A stretch of 37,286 nucleotides of DNA from Pedosphaera sp. GTDB taxonomy: Bacteria > Verrucomicrobiota > Verrucomicrobiia > Limisphaerales > AAA164-E04. Positions 1-8,374 of this stretch are shown here, piece by piece. The notes below the pieces were generated by a model. It was given only the letters and a program-made list of their open reading frames with translations, was not told where the DNA came from and searched no databases. Each line of letters opens with the position of its first letter. The first letter of the stretch is position 1. The position numbers and the translations under genes are program-made. The stretch spans positions 1 through 37,286 of the forward strand of contig NZFL01000011.1 of assembly GCA_002690655.1 (NCBI GenBank), given 5' to 3'.

Positions 1-676
1 AGCCAGCCGCCCTCAGTGCACCATTGGCAAAAGTATCACGGCTCGAGGCTTTGTGTGTCAGTTCGACTCGTTCGCCCTGGTTGGCAAAGACGACTGTGTG
101 ATCTCCTACGACATCGCCGCCTCTCATGGAATGCATGCCGATTTCTTCCTTGGTGCGAGCGCCCACGATACCCTCGCGCCCATGGCGGATGACTTCATTC
201 AATTGAGCCTCCCTTACTTCAGCAAGGATCTCTGCAAGCGTGGCAGCTGTTCCGCTGGGAGCATCTCGCTTCATGCGATGATGCATTTCAATCACTTCCA
301 GGTCAAAATCCGGTCCCAGTATTTCCGTGGCCTTTCGAGTGAGCCAGAAAAGGGTGTTCACACCAGTGGAATAATTGGAAGCCCAGACCATCGGTATGCG
401 CGAGGACTGTCTTTTGATGGCTTCCTTATCATCCTCCGAGTGTCCGGTAGTGCCTATGATCAGAGCTTTGCCAGCTTCTGCGCATATTTCCGCAAACTCA
501 CGAGTCGCTTCATAAAAGCTGAAATCGATGACGGCATCTGCCTGATCAAGAATGCTTGAAAGGTCGTCACCCATGTCAATTTTCCCGACGACGTTCAATG
601 CGGAATGCTCCTTTGCGCAACGTATGAGTGCTTCGCCCATACGACCATTGGCGCCAGTGATGATGATGTTTGTCAT
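1..676 (-). CDS. dapB: 4-hydroxy-tetrahydrodipicolinate reductase, 3' end cut by window edge
   Basis: Reading the complement from the ATG at 676 gives 225 codons open to the left edge, so the C-terminus is missing. DapB reduces the DapA product with NAD(P)H in diaminopimelate and lysine synthesis, in the cytoplasm. Visible motifs, in order: the dinucleotide-binding loop GANGRMG (residues 8-14), VIDFS (49-53), GTTG (75-78), SNYSTGVN (100-107), and the family signature EMHHRMKRDAPSGTA (130-144) with catalytic His132/His133 and Lys136. HSMRGGDVVGDHTV follows at 182-194. DapB proteins are usually about 240-270 residues, so only the last few dozen are lost. The gene is divergent from the sugar-dehydrogenase-like gene, with about 150 bases between the starts. 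Identification is near certain from the signature. Confidence 0.96.
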   Translation of the reverse strand, partial: MTNIIITGANGRMGEALIRCAKEHSALNVVGKIDMGDDLSSILDQADAVIDFSFYEATREFAEICAEAGKALIIGTTGHSEDDKEAIKRQSSRIPMVWASNYSTGVNTLFWLTRKATEILGPDFDLEVIEMHHRMKRDAPSGTAATLAEILAEVREAQLNEVIRHGREGIVGARTKEEIGMHSMRGGDVVGDHTVVFANQGERVELTHKASSRDTFANGALRAAG

Positions 677-822
677 TGTATTGAAATGGATTGAAATTAT
701 TTCCCCACCACTGAGTTCAATGGAAAGGTTTCTCTTTTCTAAATTCGCTCTATCTCAGCTTGTCAGTCCCTGAGTGGGTGAGTATTGTTTGCAGATCCAC
801 AGATATTATGCAAATCAATGAA

Positions 823-2172
823 ATGAGAAAAATAGTTTCAAATCCTCGGTCCATCAAGTTTCGCCTGCGCATGGGAATGTTGTCAGTAATTTCCTGCGTC
901 GTTCTTGCCTGCTCTTTCCTTAACTCCTTGCGAGCAGAAATGCCGGCAGTCAAACTGAAACTATTTGCGGAGGGATTCACCTCGCCCATTGGGCTAACGC
1001 CTTTGAATGATGGCAAGGGAACCTTACTGTTGGCGGATCAAGTGGGTTTAGTGCATATGATCACCGCATCCGGTATCGTGCGCGGTCAACCTTTTCTTTC
1101 CTTGGTGCATCGTATTGCAAAATTAAATATGGGCTTTGAAGAACGTGGGTTATTGGGTATCGCTGCCCACCCAGATTTTAAGGAAAACGGCAAAATATAT
1201 GTCTACTACTCAGCTCCTTTGAGAACAAGTGCACCTGCAGACTGGAATCATACTTCGAGGATTTCTGAATTTACCATCATGGAGGGCGACGCAGACCGTG
1301 TGGATGTGGATTCTGAAAAAGTGCTGATTTCAATCGATCAACCTTATTTCAATCATAATGGCGGATCCCTCGCGTTTGGCCCGAAGGATGGATATTTACA
1401 TATCGCAGTGGGTGATGGCGGAAATGCCAATGGACGGGGCATTGGACATTCTGAAATCGGGAATAGTCAGGATCTCTCCAATATGCTCGGTAAAATTCTG
1501 CGCATTGATGTGGATCAAGGGGACTTGTATGGCATCCCCACCGACAATCCATTTCAAGGTGCCAATATGAAATCTGAAATATATGCCATGGGACTGAGGA
1601 ACCCTTGGCGCATTAGTTTCGATCGTGGGGGCGATCATGTATTGTTTGCTGCTGATATCGGGCAAAATTTATACGAGGAGGTCAATATTATCGATAGAGG
1701 CGGAAACTACGGTTGGAATGTGCGCGAGGGATTCCATTGTTTCAATCCTGAAAAACCTACGGAAACTCCCGAAGAGTGTCCCGAAAAGGATGTTCGAGGA
1801 CAATTTTTTACGGATCCTATTTTAGAATATAAAAACGTGAAAGCATTTCGCAATGATCCCGATGCCTACGGTATCAGTATTACTGGAGGTTATGTGTATC
1901 GAGGTGAATCCATTGACGCCTTGGTTGGCAAGTATATTTTTGCCGATTGGTCTCGCAACTGGGCAGTGCCTGATGGGGTTCTTCTGGCTGGAACAAAAAG
2001 CGACAAAGGTCAGTGGAGCCTGGAGGCTTTGAAATTGGAAGGAGAGAATAAAGTAGGCTCATATATCGTTGCCTTTGGCGAAGACATGAAGGGGGAGCTC
2101 TACGTGCTTACAAATGCCAGCAACGGGCTCATGAATCGAAAAGGAAAGATCTACAAAATCGTGGCAAAATGA
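823..2172 (+). CDS. PQQ-dependent sugar dehydrogenase-like (glucose/sorbosone dehydrogenase family), exported
   Basis: Protein of 449 residues from the ATG at 823. The frame stays open to a TTG at 760, and ATGs at 808 and 871 are alternatives. I chose 823 because it gives a basic N-terminus followed by a hydrophobic core (LSVISCVVLACSF), a normal export signal; VLAC could also act as a weak lipobox. The family is a six-bladed propeller that oxidises aldose sugars with PQQ in the periplasm. Family landmarks seen: HPDFKENGKIYVYY, the FNHNGGSLAFGP segment with the conserved His-Asn-Gly-Gly, a VGDGG loop, LGKILRID, MGLRNPWRISFD, ADIGQNLYEEVN, GGNYGWN and ITGGYVYRG. The true substrate is unknown, and many members of this family have never been assayed. 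It is monocistronic, with a terminator 34 bases after the stop. Confidence 0.9.
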   Translation: MRKIVSNPRSIKFRLRMGMLSVISCVVLACSFLNSLRAEMPAVKLKLFAEGFTSPIGLTPLNDGKGTLLLADQVGLVHMITASGIVRGQPFLSLVHRIAKLNMGFEERGLLGIAAHPDFKENGKIYVYYSAPLRTSAPADWNHTSRISEFTIMEGDADRVDVDSEKVLISIDQPYFNHNGGSLAFGPKDGYLHIAVGDGGNANGRGIGHSEIGNSQDLSNMLGKILRIDVDQGDLYGIPTDNPFQGANMKSEIYAMGLRNPWRISFDRGGDHVLFAADIGQNLYEEVNIIDRGGNYGWNVREGFHCFNPEKPTETPEECPEKDVRGQFFTDPILEYKNVKAFRNDPDAYGISITGGYVYRGESIDALVGKYIFADWSRNWAVPDGVLLAGTKSDKGQWSLEALKLEGENKVGSYIVAFGEDMKGELYVLTNASNGLMNRKGKIYKIVAK

Positions 2173-2205
2173 ACCTGTCTATTTAGGCTTAACATAGGTT
2201 CAAAC

Positions 2206-2245
2206 AAAAGCCCCACAGAAGAAACCTGCGGGGCTTTTGTTTTAC
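2206..2245. terminator. Bidirectional rho-independent terminator
   Basis: AAAAGCCCC-A-CAG (2206-2218) pairs with CTG-C-GGGGCTTTT (2226-2238) around a 7-base loop, with one A/C mismatch. It is followed by GTTTT on the plus strand, and the mirrored AAAACAAAAG context gives a U-run on the minus strand. It lies between the convergent sugar-dehydrogenase-like gene (stop at 2172) and the prepilin-like gene (stop at 2286), so it can serve both. Confidence 0.9.
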
Positions 2246-2285
2246 TTGAATTTAATCCGGAAAAACAGCCATCAGAGATTTTGAG

Positions 2286-3017
2286 TCAGTCGGCCGTGAT
2301 TATGAAAATTGCTGTATTGGTTCGCCAGATCGATTCAGTAGCCCATTGATTGATCGGCTGAAAGGAGTTGCCAAATTTCAGCGCTCGAACGCTTCCGTCA
2401 GCATATCCGTATACGGATGATCCTGCTTTCTTGGATGTCAATGCTGAACCATGCCGGCCATGTTCCACTTCACGTATGTCATTACCAAACCCTTCAAGGA
2501 AGTCCATGTAGAGGGCTGCTGTATTCTCCTTTTTTTCGCCAAAAACTATTGTATCAGACGGTTGTTTGATAGATGAATCGTTAAAGGACTTTCCCGTAAT
2601 GGCATCCAGTTTGTAATTCCGTCGCATTCTGGCAAGGTAGTGATCGTTCCATCCATTCAAGAGGTAAGATCTGGTTACCGAATCTGCAAGGTTCGCCTGA
2701 TCACCGACCATCTTGTTTTTTCTGTCAGAAGGACAGAGTAAGAGGTTTGTGGATTGAATATGACTGTAGAGCATCCCTGGCCAACTTGGTGAAACATCAC
2801 CGTTCAGCTCGGTCATTCCATCCGTCCTCCCAGGGAAATTACCTTTGGAGTCATCTCTGTAAAGTTGCGTAGCAAGAGTCAACTGCTTGATTTGCCCAAG
2901 GCATTTTATTTTCCGGGCTGTGGATTTGGCATTGCTCAATGCAGGCAAAAGCATTCCAGCAAGAATGGCTATAATCGCAATCACAACGAGTAGTTCTATC
3001 AACGTAAAACCTCGCAT
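2286..3017 (-). CDS. Prepilin-type (type II secretion pseudopilin-like) protein
   Basis: From the ATG at 3017 the product is 243 residues and begins [20 protein letters not shown]. This is a textbook class III prepilin signal: cleavage after Gly3, mature Phe1 and the conserved Glu5, then the hydrophobic helix. The C-terminal part carries a His-rich HGRHG segment followed by YADGSVRAL, resembling the H-x-DG tail of the large PVC family of prepilin-like proteins. Such proteins are processed by a prepilin peptidase and sit in the inner membrane or in a pseudopilus; the role of the PVC versions is unknown. The frame extends upstream to an ATG at 3161, adding 48 residues that start with their own hydrophobic stretch. 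I prefer 3017 because a leader this long would be unusual, but the longer form cannot be excluded. It is a single gene with no other secretion genes nearby. Confidence 0.88.
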   Translation of the reverse strand: MRGFTLIELLVVIAIIAILAGMLLPALSNAKSTARKIKCLGQIKQLTLATQLYRDDSKGNFPGRTDGMTELNGDVSPSWPGMLYSHIQSTNLLLCPSDRKNKMVGDQANLADSVTRSYLLNGWNDHYLARMRRNYKLDAITGKSFNDSSIKQPSDTIVFGEKKENTAALYMDFLEGFGNDIREVEHGRHGSALTSKKAGSSVYGYADGSVRALKFGNSFQPINQWATESIWRTNTAIFIITAD

Positions 3018-3334
3018 TTTGTGAAAAAGAACCACTTTATCCCTTAACTGCTTCAAACCAGAACAACCGACAACCTCCTCAGTGGTGAGGGAACGACTAA
3101 ATACATCCATACAAATTATCAAAAAAGCTATTAAACATATCACTAAAGGGAATATTCGCAAAAAAAAGTTAGCCCATGTTCCTGTCGAGGTGGTTTGATA
3201 GGATGGTCCTACCGTACATCGAAAACTGGATTACTTGTTTTGAGAATATTCAAGCTACTCATCTACAAGCAATTTGCGTGCCTTTATCAGGACTTGGGGA
3301 GCGGAGTTGTGGTGAACCGTTCTAATATTCACCC
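3018..3334. other. Non-coding stretch between cysE and the prepilin-like gene
   Basis: About 317 bases lie between the cysE stop and the preferred prepilin start. The part up to 3161 can be read in frame with the prepilin gene. The remaining 170 bases (3162-3334) are AT-rich and hold no convincing gene or terminator. A promoter for the prepilin gene is expected here but no confident -35/-10 pair was found. Confidence 0.4.
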
Positions 3335-4237
3335 TTAGTTGGGTTTGTGCTCTAGCTTATTCATGATTTTCACGCTTACTTCATCGGTGATGGCCAGGGA
3401 GTCTGGCGGGATACTTTGCGTCAAAAACACGTTGGCGCCAATGGTGCTTCTGGCTCCAACAATGGTGTCTCCTCCCATTATCGTGGCGTTGGCATAAAGC
3501 GTGACTTTATCTTCAATGGTTGGGTGTCTTTTAACACCTCGAAGAGATTGGCCTCCTTTGAGTGAGCGGCCAATCAAAGCCACTCCCTGGTACATCTTGA
3601 CATGGTTGCCAATGACGCTGGTCTCTCCGACCACAGTGCCTGTACCATGATCTATAAAAAAGTGAGAACCGATACGTGCTCCCGGGTGAAGATCAATCCC
3701 TGTTCGGGAGTGAGCCCATTCGGTCATGATACGTGGTATAAGAGGGATTTTTCTCTGGAATATCTCATGTGCCAGACGCTGGACTGCGATGGCTTCCACG
3801 AAAGGATAGGCTACGATTATCTCGTTTTTATTGAGTGCTGCAGGATCACCATTGTAAGCAGATTCGACATCGGTTTGTAAAAGCTCCCTCAGGTCGGGAA
3901 GCTTTTCAAGCAATTGACCAGTCATTTCGTGTGCACAGTGCCGGACCTCATCAGGTTTGACGCCTTCGGGTGGGCTATGCAGCAGACTTTTGTAAACTTC
4001 ATCCTCAAGTCGCCCGAAGACATTGTCCATGAGATTGGCGGTTTCGATACGTAACTCACATGAATGAATCAAGTGGGCATCAAAATACCCGGGGAACAAA
4101 AGCCTCAAGAGGTCTTGTGTGATTTCGGCAATTGTTGATTTGGATGGCAAATTGACACCATCCAGATGGTTGATACCACCAAGGTTGGCGTAAGAGGCCA
4201 ATAAATCATCAGTCAGTTTTTTGATCAATTCATTCAC
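3335..4237 (-). CDS. cysE: Serine O-acetyltransferase
   Basis: Protein of 300 residues. It acetylates L-serine with acetyl-CoA, the first step of cysteine synthesis, in the cytoplasm. The N-terminal half (to about residue 165) is the helical SAT domain. The C-terminal half is a left-handed hexapeptide-repeat beta-helix. By alignment to enteric CysE, the catalytic dyad is Asp182 (IDLHP) and His197 (IDHGTG), and the substrate-binding His is His238 (KRHPTIED). GETSVIGNHV follows the catalytic His as expected. It lies 63 bases downstream of the 701-residue secreted protein on the same strand, possibly within the algH unit. No cysK is adjacent. A general acyltransferase is much less likely, because both the SAT domain and the catalytic histidines are present. 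Confidence 0.93.
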   Translation of the reverse strand: MNELIKKLTDDLLASYANLGGINHLDGVNLPSKSTIAEITQDLLRLLFPGYFDAHLIHSCELRIETANLMDNVFGRLEDEVYKSLLHSPPEGVKPDEVRHCAHEMTGQLLEKLPDLRELLQTDVESAYNGDPAALNKNEIIVAYPFVEAIAVQRLAHEIFQRKIPLIPRIMTEWAHSRTGIDLHPGARIGSHFFIDHGTGTVVGETSVIGNHVKMYQGVALIGRSLKGGQSLRGVKRHPTIEDKVTLYANATIMGGDTIVGARSTIGANVFLTQSIPPDSLAITDEVSVKIMNKLEHKPN

Positions 4238-4300
4238 GTGAAGAACATAAGCTCAGAATCTCGAACCAGCAAGGTGAGGCTTTGAAGCGCACGGCTGTTT

Positions 4301-6406
4301 TCAAGGAGCAATCAATCGGAAAAGCATGAGAGGTTCCTCCTTGGAGAAGGTCGCAAAATTGACAAAAGTGCGTCGATGAGTTGTCCACTCTTCATCCTCA
4401 AAGCGACTTTTGAATTGAATTCGATGCTCACTTAATGCCCTCGGCCAAGTTAAAAATATTTCATCACCTACATCAAAAATGTTCAACTGAGGACGTTCCT
4501 CGTTTCCGTCCTCAAAAATCAGCAGTGACATCTGGTTGGAATTATAAACAGGGTATGCTGAATAAGATTCATTCACTCGCAATGGAAAGACATTTCTGAA
4601 CTCACCCAGAAGAAGATTGCTTTCCAAAATAGGAATTGTTTCACCGTGTTGAGGTTTCCAGTCTTCGTGGAAGTGAACAACCAGATCACCTTGAGCAATC
4701 AGGGTGTTTCCTGCGGATATGCTTGGTTTTGTCGTTCCCTCTTCAGAATGAGGAACTGCGACATGTAACTGATTAGAGGGGGCGAGCTCGACAGTGTCGC
4801 TGACATACAGACTTGTATCAAGAGACAGTAAATCCAGGCGCCCGAAAGACTGCATATTACCCTCAATGCTTAGCTTCCCATCAAACGCAGCTTCCTGAAC
4901 CTCCAAGTTTGGTGTCATTAGGGTGCTGCCATCAGATACCAATTGGCCGCTGGTCAATTTTAAGCCGCCTCGAACAGCAACTCTGCCTGCGGACAGTTTG
5001 ATACGTCCATTGCTTTGTATCCTCCATTCAAGATCAACGTTATCCGCCATATCAGTGATCTCCAGTAGCCCATCGTTCAGGATTTGCGGGTATGCTTTGG
5101 GCATGAATGCAGTCGAACGCACATTACCTTGAATAGAAAAAACAGCATCAATATCGTTGATGATGGAGGCGTTTTCAAAAGCAATCAAATCACCGGCAGA
5201 CCAGATTAGCTGGCCCGAATTAACGAAAGATCGATTACCAAAGACTCGAGGTTCGCTGGTCTTATCGACCCGTGCCATCTCTGTCATCCGGATGTTATGG
5301 AATGTTCCCTCACCGCCTATGGAAGTGCCATTGCCCCAAAGGAAATAATTTCGCACTTCGATCGGGTCGCTACCTAAAATTTGTCCCTTTTCAGTGAGTA
5401 ATAGATCTTGTGGGGTTACCTTTTCCTCCGCATTGAAGTGCACTTTTCCTCTTCGGATCAACAGGGTTTGCCCTATATCAATCAGATCCGTTTCAGGGTG
5501 GAAAATAGTTTCTTTCCCTGATAGTGTGGTGCTATTCTTTACCGAATATATTCCTCGTATTTCTGCAGGAAACGAAGGCGATGAAAAATGGACATCATTC
5601 AAACTGGTAATCGATGCATTATGAGTGCTTTCAAATGCGTGGGCGAATTCCAGTATGGTGTCTTCGCTTGCTTCAAAAAGTGATTCATTGACTACAGGCC
5701 CTGCAAATTTCAAGCTTCCTGTCAGTAGATAACTTTTCCCTGCATTAAAATATTCGCATGCAATCAATGTGGAGCCCGTCGACTCCTGTTTATAAAAGGT
5801 GCCGAGATTGCGGAATTGGCCCTGGGGTCGGCTATCATCTGAAAGCCAAGTCCCATCGAAATCTGTTCTGAAAACAGCGTTTTCCAGATTGTGGAATATG
5901 CCCTCGGCTCCGGATCGAACGTCGCCTGACAACCATTCGGCTTCCCTTGCGTTAATGATGTTAAAACCCCGCAAGGTTTTGTTGCCGCTGGTCATTGTCA
6001 CTTTTTGAGGGGCTATTAATTGCCCGTTTCCTCCGGTGAATCCTCCTCCCCGCCAAAGGAATTGATTCTCTGCAGTGAGGCTTGCGTCCCCTTGAAGAAA
6101 ACCAGCCGCCAGTTCAAGGTTGAGGACTTCGATGTCGGTGCTCAATTGGATTGTTGGCGACGCGTCCAATGCGATCAAGACGTTGAACTCGTCCTGGCTA
6201 TCGTTGTCAGGGAAGGGGAGGAAACCAAAGGTGTTCCATCTAAAAACATCTGTCCATGAGCCCGACGCTGCGCTGATCCATGCTGCATCGAAAGGCTGCG
6301 CTCGCAAATCCGGGATCGGGAAGGGAAAAAAATAGCATATTACAGCAATCAGGGAACAATTCTTTAAAACGCTTTTTCCGTGATTTTTGAATGAGGAGAT
6401 TTGCAT
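4301..6406 (-). CDS. Large secreted beta-strand-rich repeat protein, function unknown
   Basis: Protein of 701 residues with an N-terminal signal peptide (hydrophobic core around residues 17-30, likely cleavage after DLRA near 36). The mature part opens with the W-x-GSW-x-D-x-x-RW pattern (residues 43-57) typical of PVC proteins with autotransporter-type strand repeats. The body is Gly/Asn/Thr/Ser-rich with short repeated strands, which suggests a beta-helix. Two longer segments look related: residues 116-180 and 355-422 both start FLW, pass a Gly-rich turn and end in AVF. The last 60 residues (IFLTWPRAL...IQFKSRFEDEEWTTHR...LFRLIAP) resemble the C-terminal 'L-x-WP ... LQ-s-s ... W ... FFRL' module found on many verrucomicrobial exported proteins. 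It probably acts at the cell surface or is secreted. No catalytic motif was recognised. The start is 30 bases after the algH stop, so co-transcription is likely. Confidence 0.8.
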   Translation of the reverse strand: MQISSFKNHGKSVLKNCSLIAVICYFFPFPIPDLRAQPFDAAWISAASGSWTDVFRWNTFGFLPFPDNDSQDEFNVLIALDASPTIQLSTDIEVLNLELAAGFLQGDASLTAENQFLWRGGGFTGGNGQLIAPQKVTMTSGNKTLRGFNIINAREAEWLSGDVRSGAEGIFHNLENAVFRTDFDGTWLSDDSRPQGQFRNLGTFYKQESTGSTLIACEYFNAGKSYLLTGSLKFAGPVVNESLFEASEDTILEFAHAFESTHNASITSLNDVHFSSPSFPAEIRGIYSVKNSTTLSGKETIFHPETDLIDIGQTLLIRRGKVHFNAEEKVTPQDLLLTEKGQILGSDPIEVRNYFLWGNGTSIGGEGTFHNIRMTEMARVDKTSEPRVFGNRSFVNSGQLIWSAGDLIAFENASIINDIDAVFSIQGNVRSTAFMPKAYPQILNDGLLEITDMADNVDLEWRIQSNGRIKLSAGRVAVRGGLKLTSGQLVSDGSTLMTPNLEVQEAAFDGKLSIEGNMQSFGRLDLLSLDTSLYVSDTVELAPSNQLHVAVPHSEEGTTKPSISAGNTLIAQGDLVVHFHEDWKPQHGETIPILESNLLLGEFRNVFPLRVNESYSAYPVYNSNQMSLLIFEDGNEERPQLNIFDVGDEIFLTWPRALSEHRIQFKSRFEDEEWTTHRRTFVNFATFSKEEPLMLFRLIAP

Positions 6407-6436
6407 GAGCCCGTTTACTTTGTAATGAGATGGATT

Positions 6437-7006
6437 TTAATTAGAAGAAAGGTCATCGGGAGAATCAGCCAGCATGCGCTCTTCCCAGCCCTGTTGATGC
6501 ATGATATAACGCCACAGATTATTGGCATCAAGATCAAAAAGCAGCTTGCGCGAGGCAGGTTGTATCATCCAGGATCCATTTCCGATTTCATCTTCCAACT
6601 GGCCAGAACTCCATCCCGAATAACCTGAATAAAGCCTGATTCCACGATGAGGTGAAAAAGACTTGCTCAGCTCAATCAATTGTTCAAATGAGTGTCCCAG
6701 CGAGACATCCGGAATAATTTGCTCTTCATCAATAAATGAGTCGGTAATTAAAAAACTGAGGGCTCCAGGTTGCACAGGTCCGCCTATTTGCACGGACATT
6801 TCTTCATATTGTTCAGGAATGACTTCCGAACTCAGTTCCTGAATCGTATGGCCCGTAGGGCGGTTTATCATCAAGCCAAATGCTCCTTCAGGGTCATGTT
6901 GGCATACGAAAACCACAGCTCTATGAAAAAAGGAACCGTTGAGTTTTCCTCCGTCCAATAAAAACTGACCTTTGAGAGATTTAAATGACCCGCCCATGAT
7001 TGTCAC
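6437..7006 (-). CDS. algH: YqgE/AlgH family protein (UPF0301)
   Basis: Protein of 189 residues, the usual length for this family. Recognised by LKGQFLLDGGKLNGSFFHRA (residues 11-30), VVFVCQHDPEGAFGLMINRP (31-50), the IGGPV loop (74-78) and the later RLYSGYSGWSSGQLEDEI segment. The family is cytoplasmic and widespread. In Pseudomonas it was linked to alginate regulation, but its biochemical role is unsettled. An in-frame ATG three codons further in (6997) is an alternative start. The gene is divergent from the small 69-residue ORF at 7060, with only 53 bases between the start codons. It heads a minus-strand series with the secreted repeat protein and cysE. Confidence 0.93.
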   Translation of the reverse strand: MTIMGGSFKSLKGQFLLDGGKLNGSFFHRAVVFVCQHDPEGAFGLMINRPTGHTIQELSSEVIPEQYEEMSVQIGGPVQPGALSFLITDSFIDEEQIIPDVSLGHSFEQLIELSKSFSPHRGIRLYSGYSGWSSGQLEDEIGNGSWMIQPASRKLLFDLDANNLWRYIMHQQGWEERMLADSPDDLSSN

Positions 7007-7059
7007 AAACGGTTATCAGTCTCTTGTCAATATAGCAATACTGTTGTAAACACGATTCT

Positions 7060-7269
7060 ATGAAAAACGTAGATAAACCATGCCTTCGCCATACTCACGA
7101 GCCAGTACGCTTGGAGGAAACCAAGCGCTCAAAAAGTAATTGGCAGAAAAAAACAGTCTGGCTTGCTCTGATTTGCAGTTTTGTTTTTCTGGCTCTGAAC
7201 GGAACCGCTTGCAAGTCCAAATCCGGTAGTCGCGAGTTTATTCCGGGCAAGGGGTGGATGGAAAACTAA
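7060..7269 (+). CDS. Small membrane-anchored or lipoprotein-like hypothetical protein
   Basis: Protein of 69 residues. A basic, hydrophilic N-terminus of about 31 residues is followed by a hydrophobic stretch (VWLALICSFVFLALNG), then TAC and a short polar tail that ends SREFIPGKGWMEN. The Cys after GTA could be a lipidation site, but the -3 residue is Gly rather than Leu, so the lipobox is weak; a single-pass membrane protein is equally possible. An ATG at this start follows the divergent algH promoter region, and fmdB starts 21 bases after the stop, which supports a real two-gene unit. No family was recognised. The coding call rests on context and the export-like segment. Confidence 0.6.
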   Translation: MKNVDKPCLRHTHEPVRLEETKRSKSNWQKKTVWLALICSFVFLALNGTACKSKSGSREFIPGKGWMEN

Positions 7270-7290
7270 GCACACACAACAGATCATAAG

Positions 7291-7506
7291 ATGCCTATCT
7301 ACGAATTTAAATGCGGTAACTGCAAAAAGGATCACGAAATACTTGTTCGCTCGCACAATTGGTCAGGCACTCCTTGCCCCGCTTGCGGGGCGAACCAATT
7401 GCAGAAGAAACTCAGTGTGTTTGCGGCTTCTAGCTCAGAATCCGAGGCTACTCCTCCTTGTTCAGGAACCCCCTCTTCCTGCGGGCGATGTAACATGGAT
7501 GATTGA
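7291..7506 (+). CDS. FmdB-type zinc-ribbon protein
   Basis: Protein of 71 residues starting MPIYEFKCGNCKKDHE, the standard opening of the FmdB/CxxC-CxxC-SSSS family. The zinc ribbon is formed by Cys8-x2-Cys11 and Cys29-x2-Cys32. The second half is Ser/Ala-rich with additional cysteines near the end (CGRC). The family is named after a putative regulator of formamidase, but its function in most bacteria is unknown; it is probably cytoplasmic and binds one Zn. It is 21 bases downstream of the small membrane-protein gene and likely co-transcribed with it. Confidence 0.9.
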   Translation: MPIYEFKCGNCKKDHEILVRSHNWSGTPCPACGANQLQKKLSVFAASSSESEATPPCSGTPSSCGRCNMDD

Positions 7507-8374
7507 CCCGGGCTTCAAGGGGTTTTGATGAGCGACTTGGTTGATTTACAGGGGCCATGATATCAGGTTCTAACAATTTTTCTGCACCAAGAAACAATAA
7601 TTACCACTTGATGCATGCCTGCATTCTTTGCACGGCTCGATTTCTGAGCCACTCGCCTGATGATCGGTTTCATTGTGCCCTTTTAATCTTCGACTTTCGA
7701 TGGTTTGATCGAAAGCACTGGTAGCGTTTATGTTCACCCATTCTGTGGTTAAAATTTTTCATCATCGGGAAAGCTAGCCGCAAGTTTATTTGCTTGATGC
7801 CAGATGATAAGGGTAAAAAGGGGTTCAGACTCAGGTCAAAAATCAATGCAATGAATACCATTATAGTCACTCAGGGGGATTCCTGTCTTTGAAGGCAATC
7901 TCATGATGGCGTCGTTCAGAAGTATCCAAGATACTGCTCAACGCCGGTTTACAAAAGTAAACCCATTCCTGTTGTTCCCTCAACTCTGGGTTTACCTGAG
8001 CTTTCGCTGGTTCTCATCGGTAAAGTGTCTCTGAAGCCTGATTCACAGGCTCGATCTGGATGCTCGATTTTTTCTTAATTGAAATTATGATGCAAACATA
8101 ACATGATAAGCTAATTATAGAAACTTGAGCTTTCATTTATTTTGTTGGTTATTTTCCATCTGTCTCGTTTTCTGTGTGATAAAATATGTAAGCTACCCCA
8201 ATCCAAGTAGATAACCCATTCGATGGCTGTTGGAGGCTTGACTTGTCTGATTTTCTTTGGTTTTCTTTCCCGCCATTTGGCCTGAGCCAAGTGGAGATTC
8301 AAAAAAGCCATTGCGTGGCTACTGGCTTGAAAGTAAGGTTTAGCGTCTTTTAGAAGAGTAACAGTATTTCGCTT
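7507..8374. other. 868-base gene-free region with several hairpins upstream of gltB
   Basis: No convincing gene was found on either strand; the short frames here match no family I recognise. Perfect inverted repeats seen: ATGCA/TGCAT at 7611-7624, GGCTC/GAGCC at 7634-7650, CTTTCGAT/ATCGAAAG (8 base pairs, 6-base loop) at 7694-7715, GGTTTAC/GTAAACC (7 base pairs, AAAA loop) at 7946-7963, AGCCTG/CAGGCT at 8035-8051, and AGCCA/TGGCT at 8306-8320. None is followed by a clear T-run, so they are not obvious terminators. The region probably contains the gltB promoter and a leader, and could encode a small RNA. No known riboswitch class was recognised. Confidence 0.5.

Noticed and set aside
53-559. 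168-residue plus-strand open frame at the left edge
   Set aside because: It is antisense to dapB, whose product on the minus strand carries all family motifs.
7557-7724. 55-residue plus-strand open frame starting MISGSNNFSAP
   Set aside because: It spans the three hairpins of the non-coding region, has no ribosome-binding site or family match, and has unusual His/Cys/Trp content.
7670-7870. 66-residue minus-strand open frame
   Set aside because: No family match, no supporting context, and it crosses the 7694-7715 hairpin.
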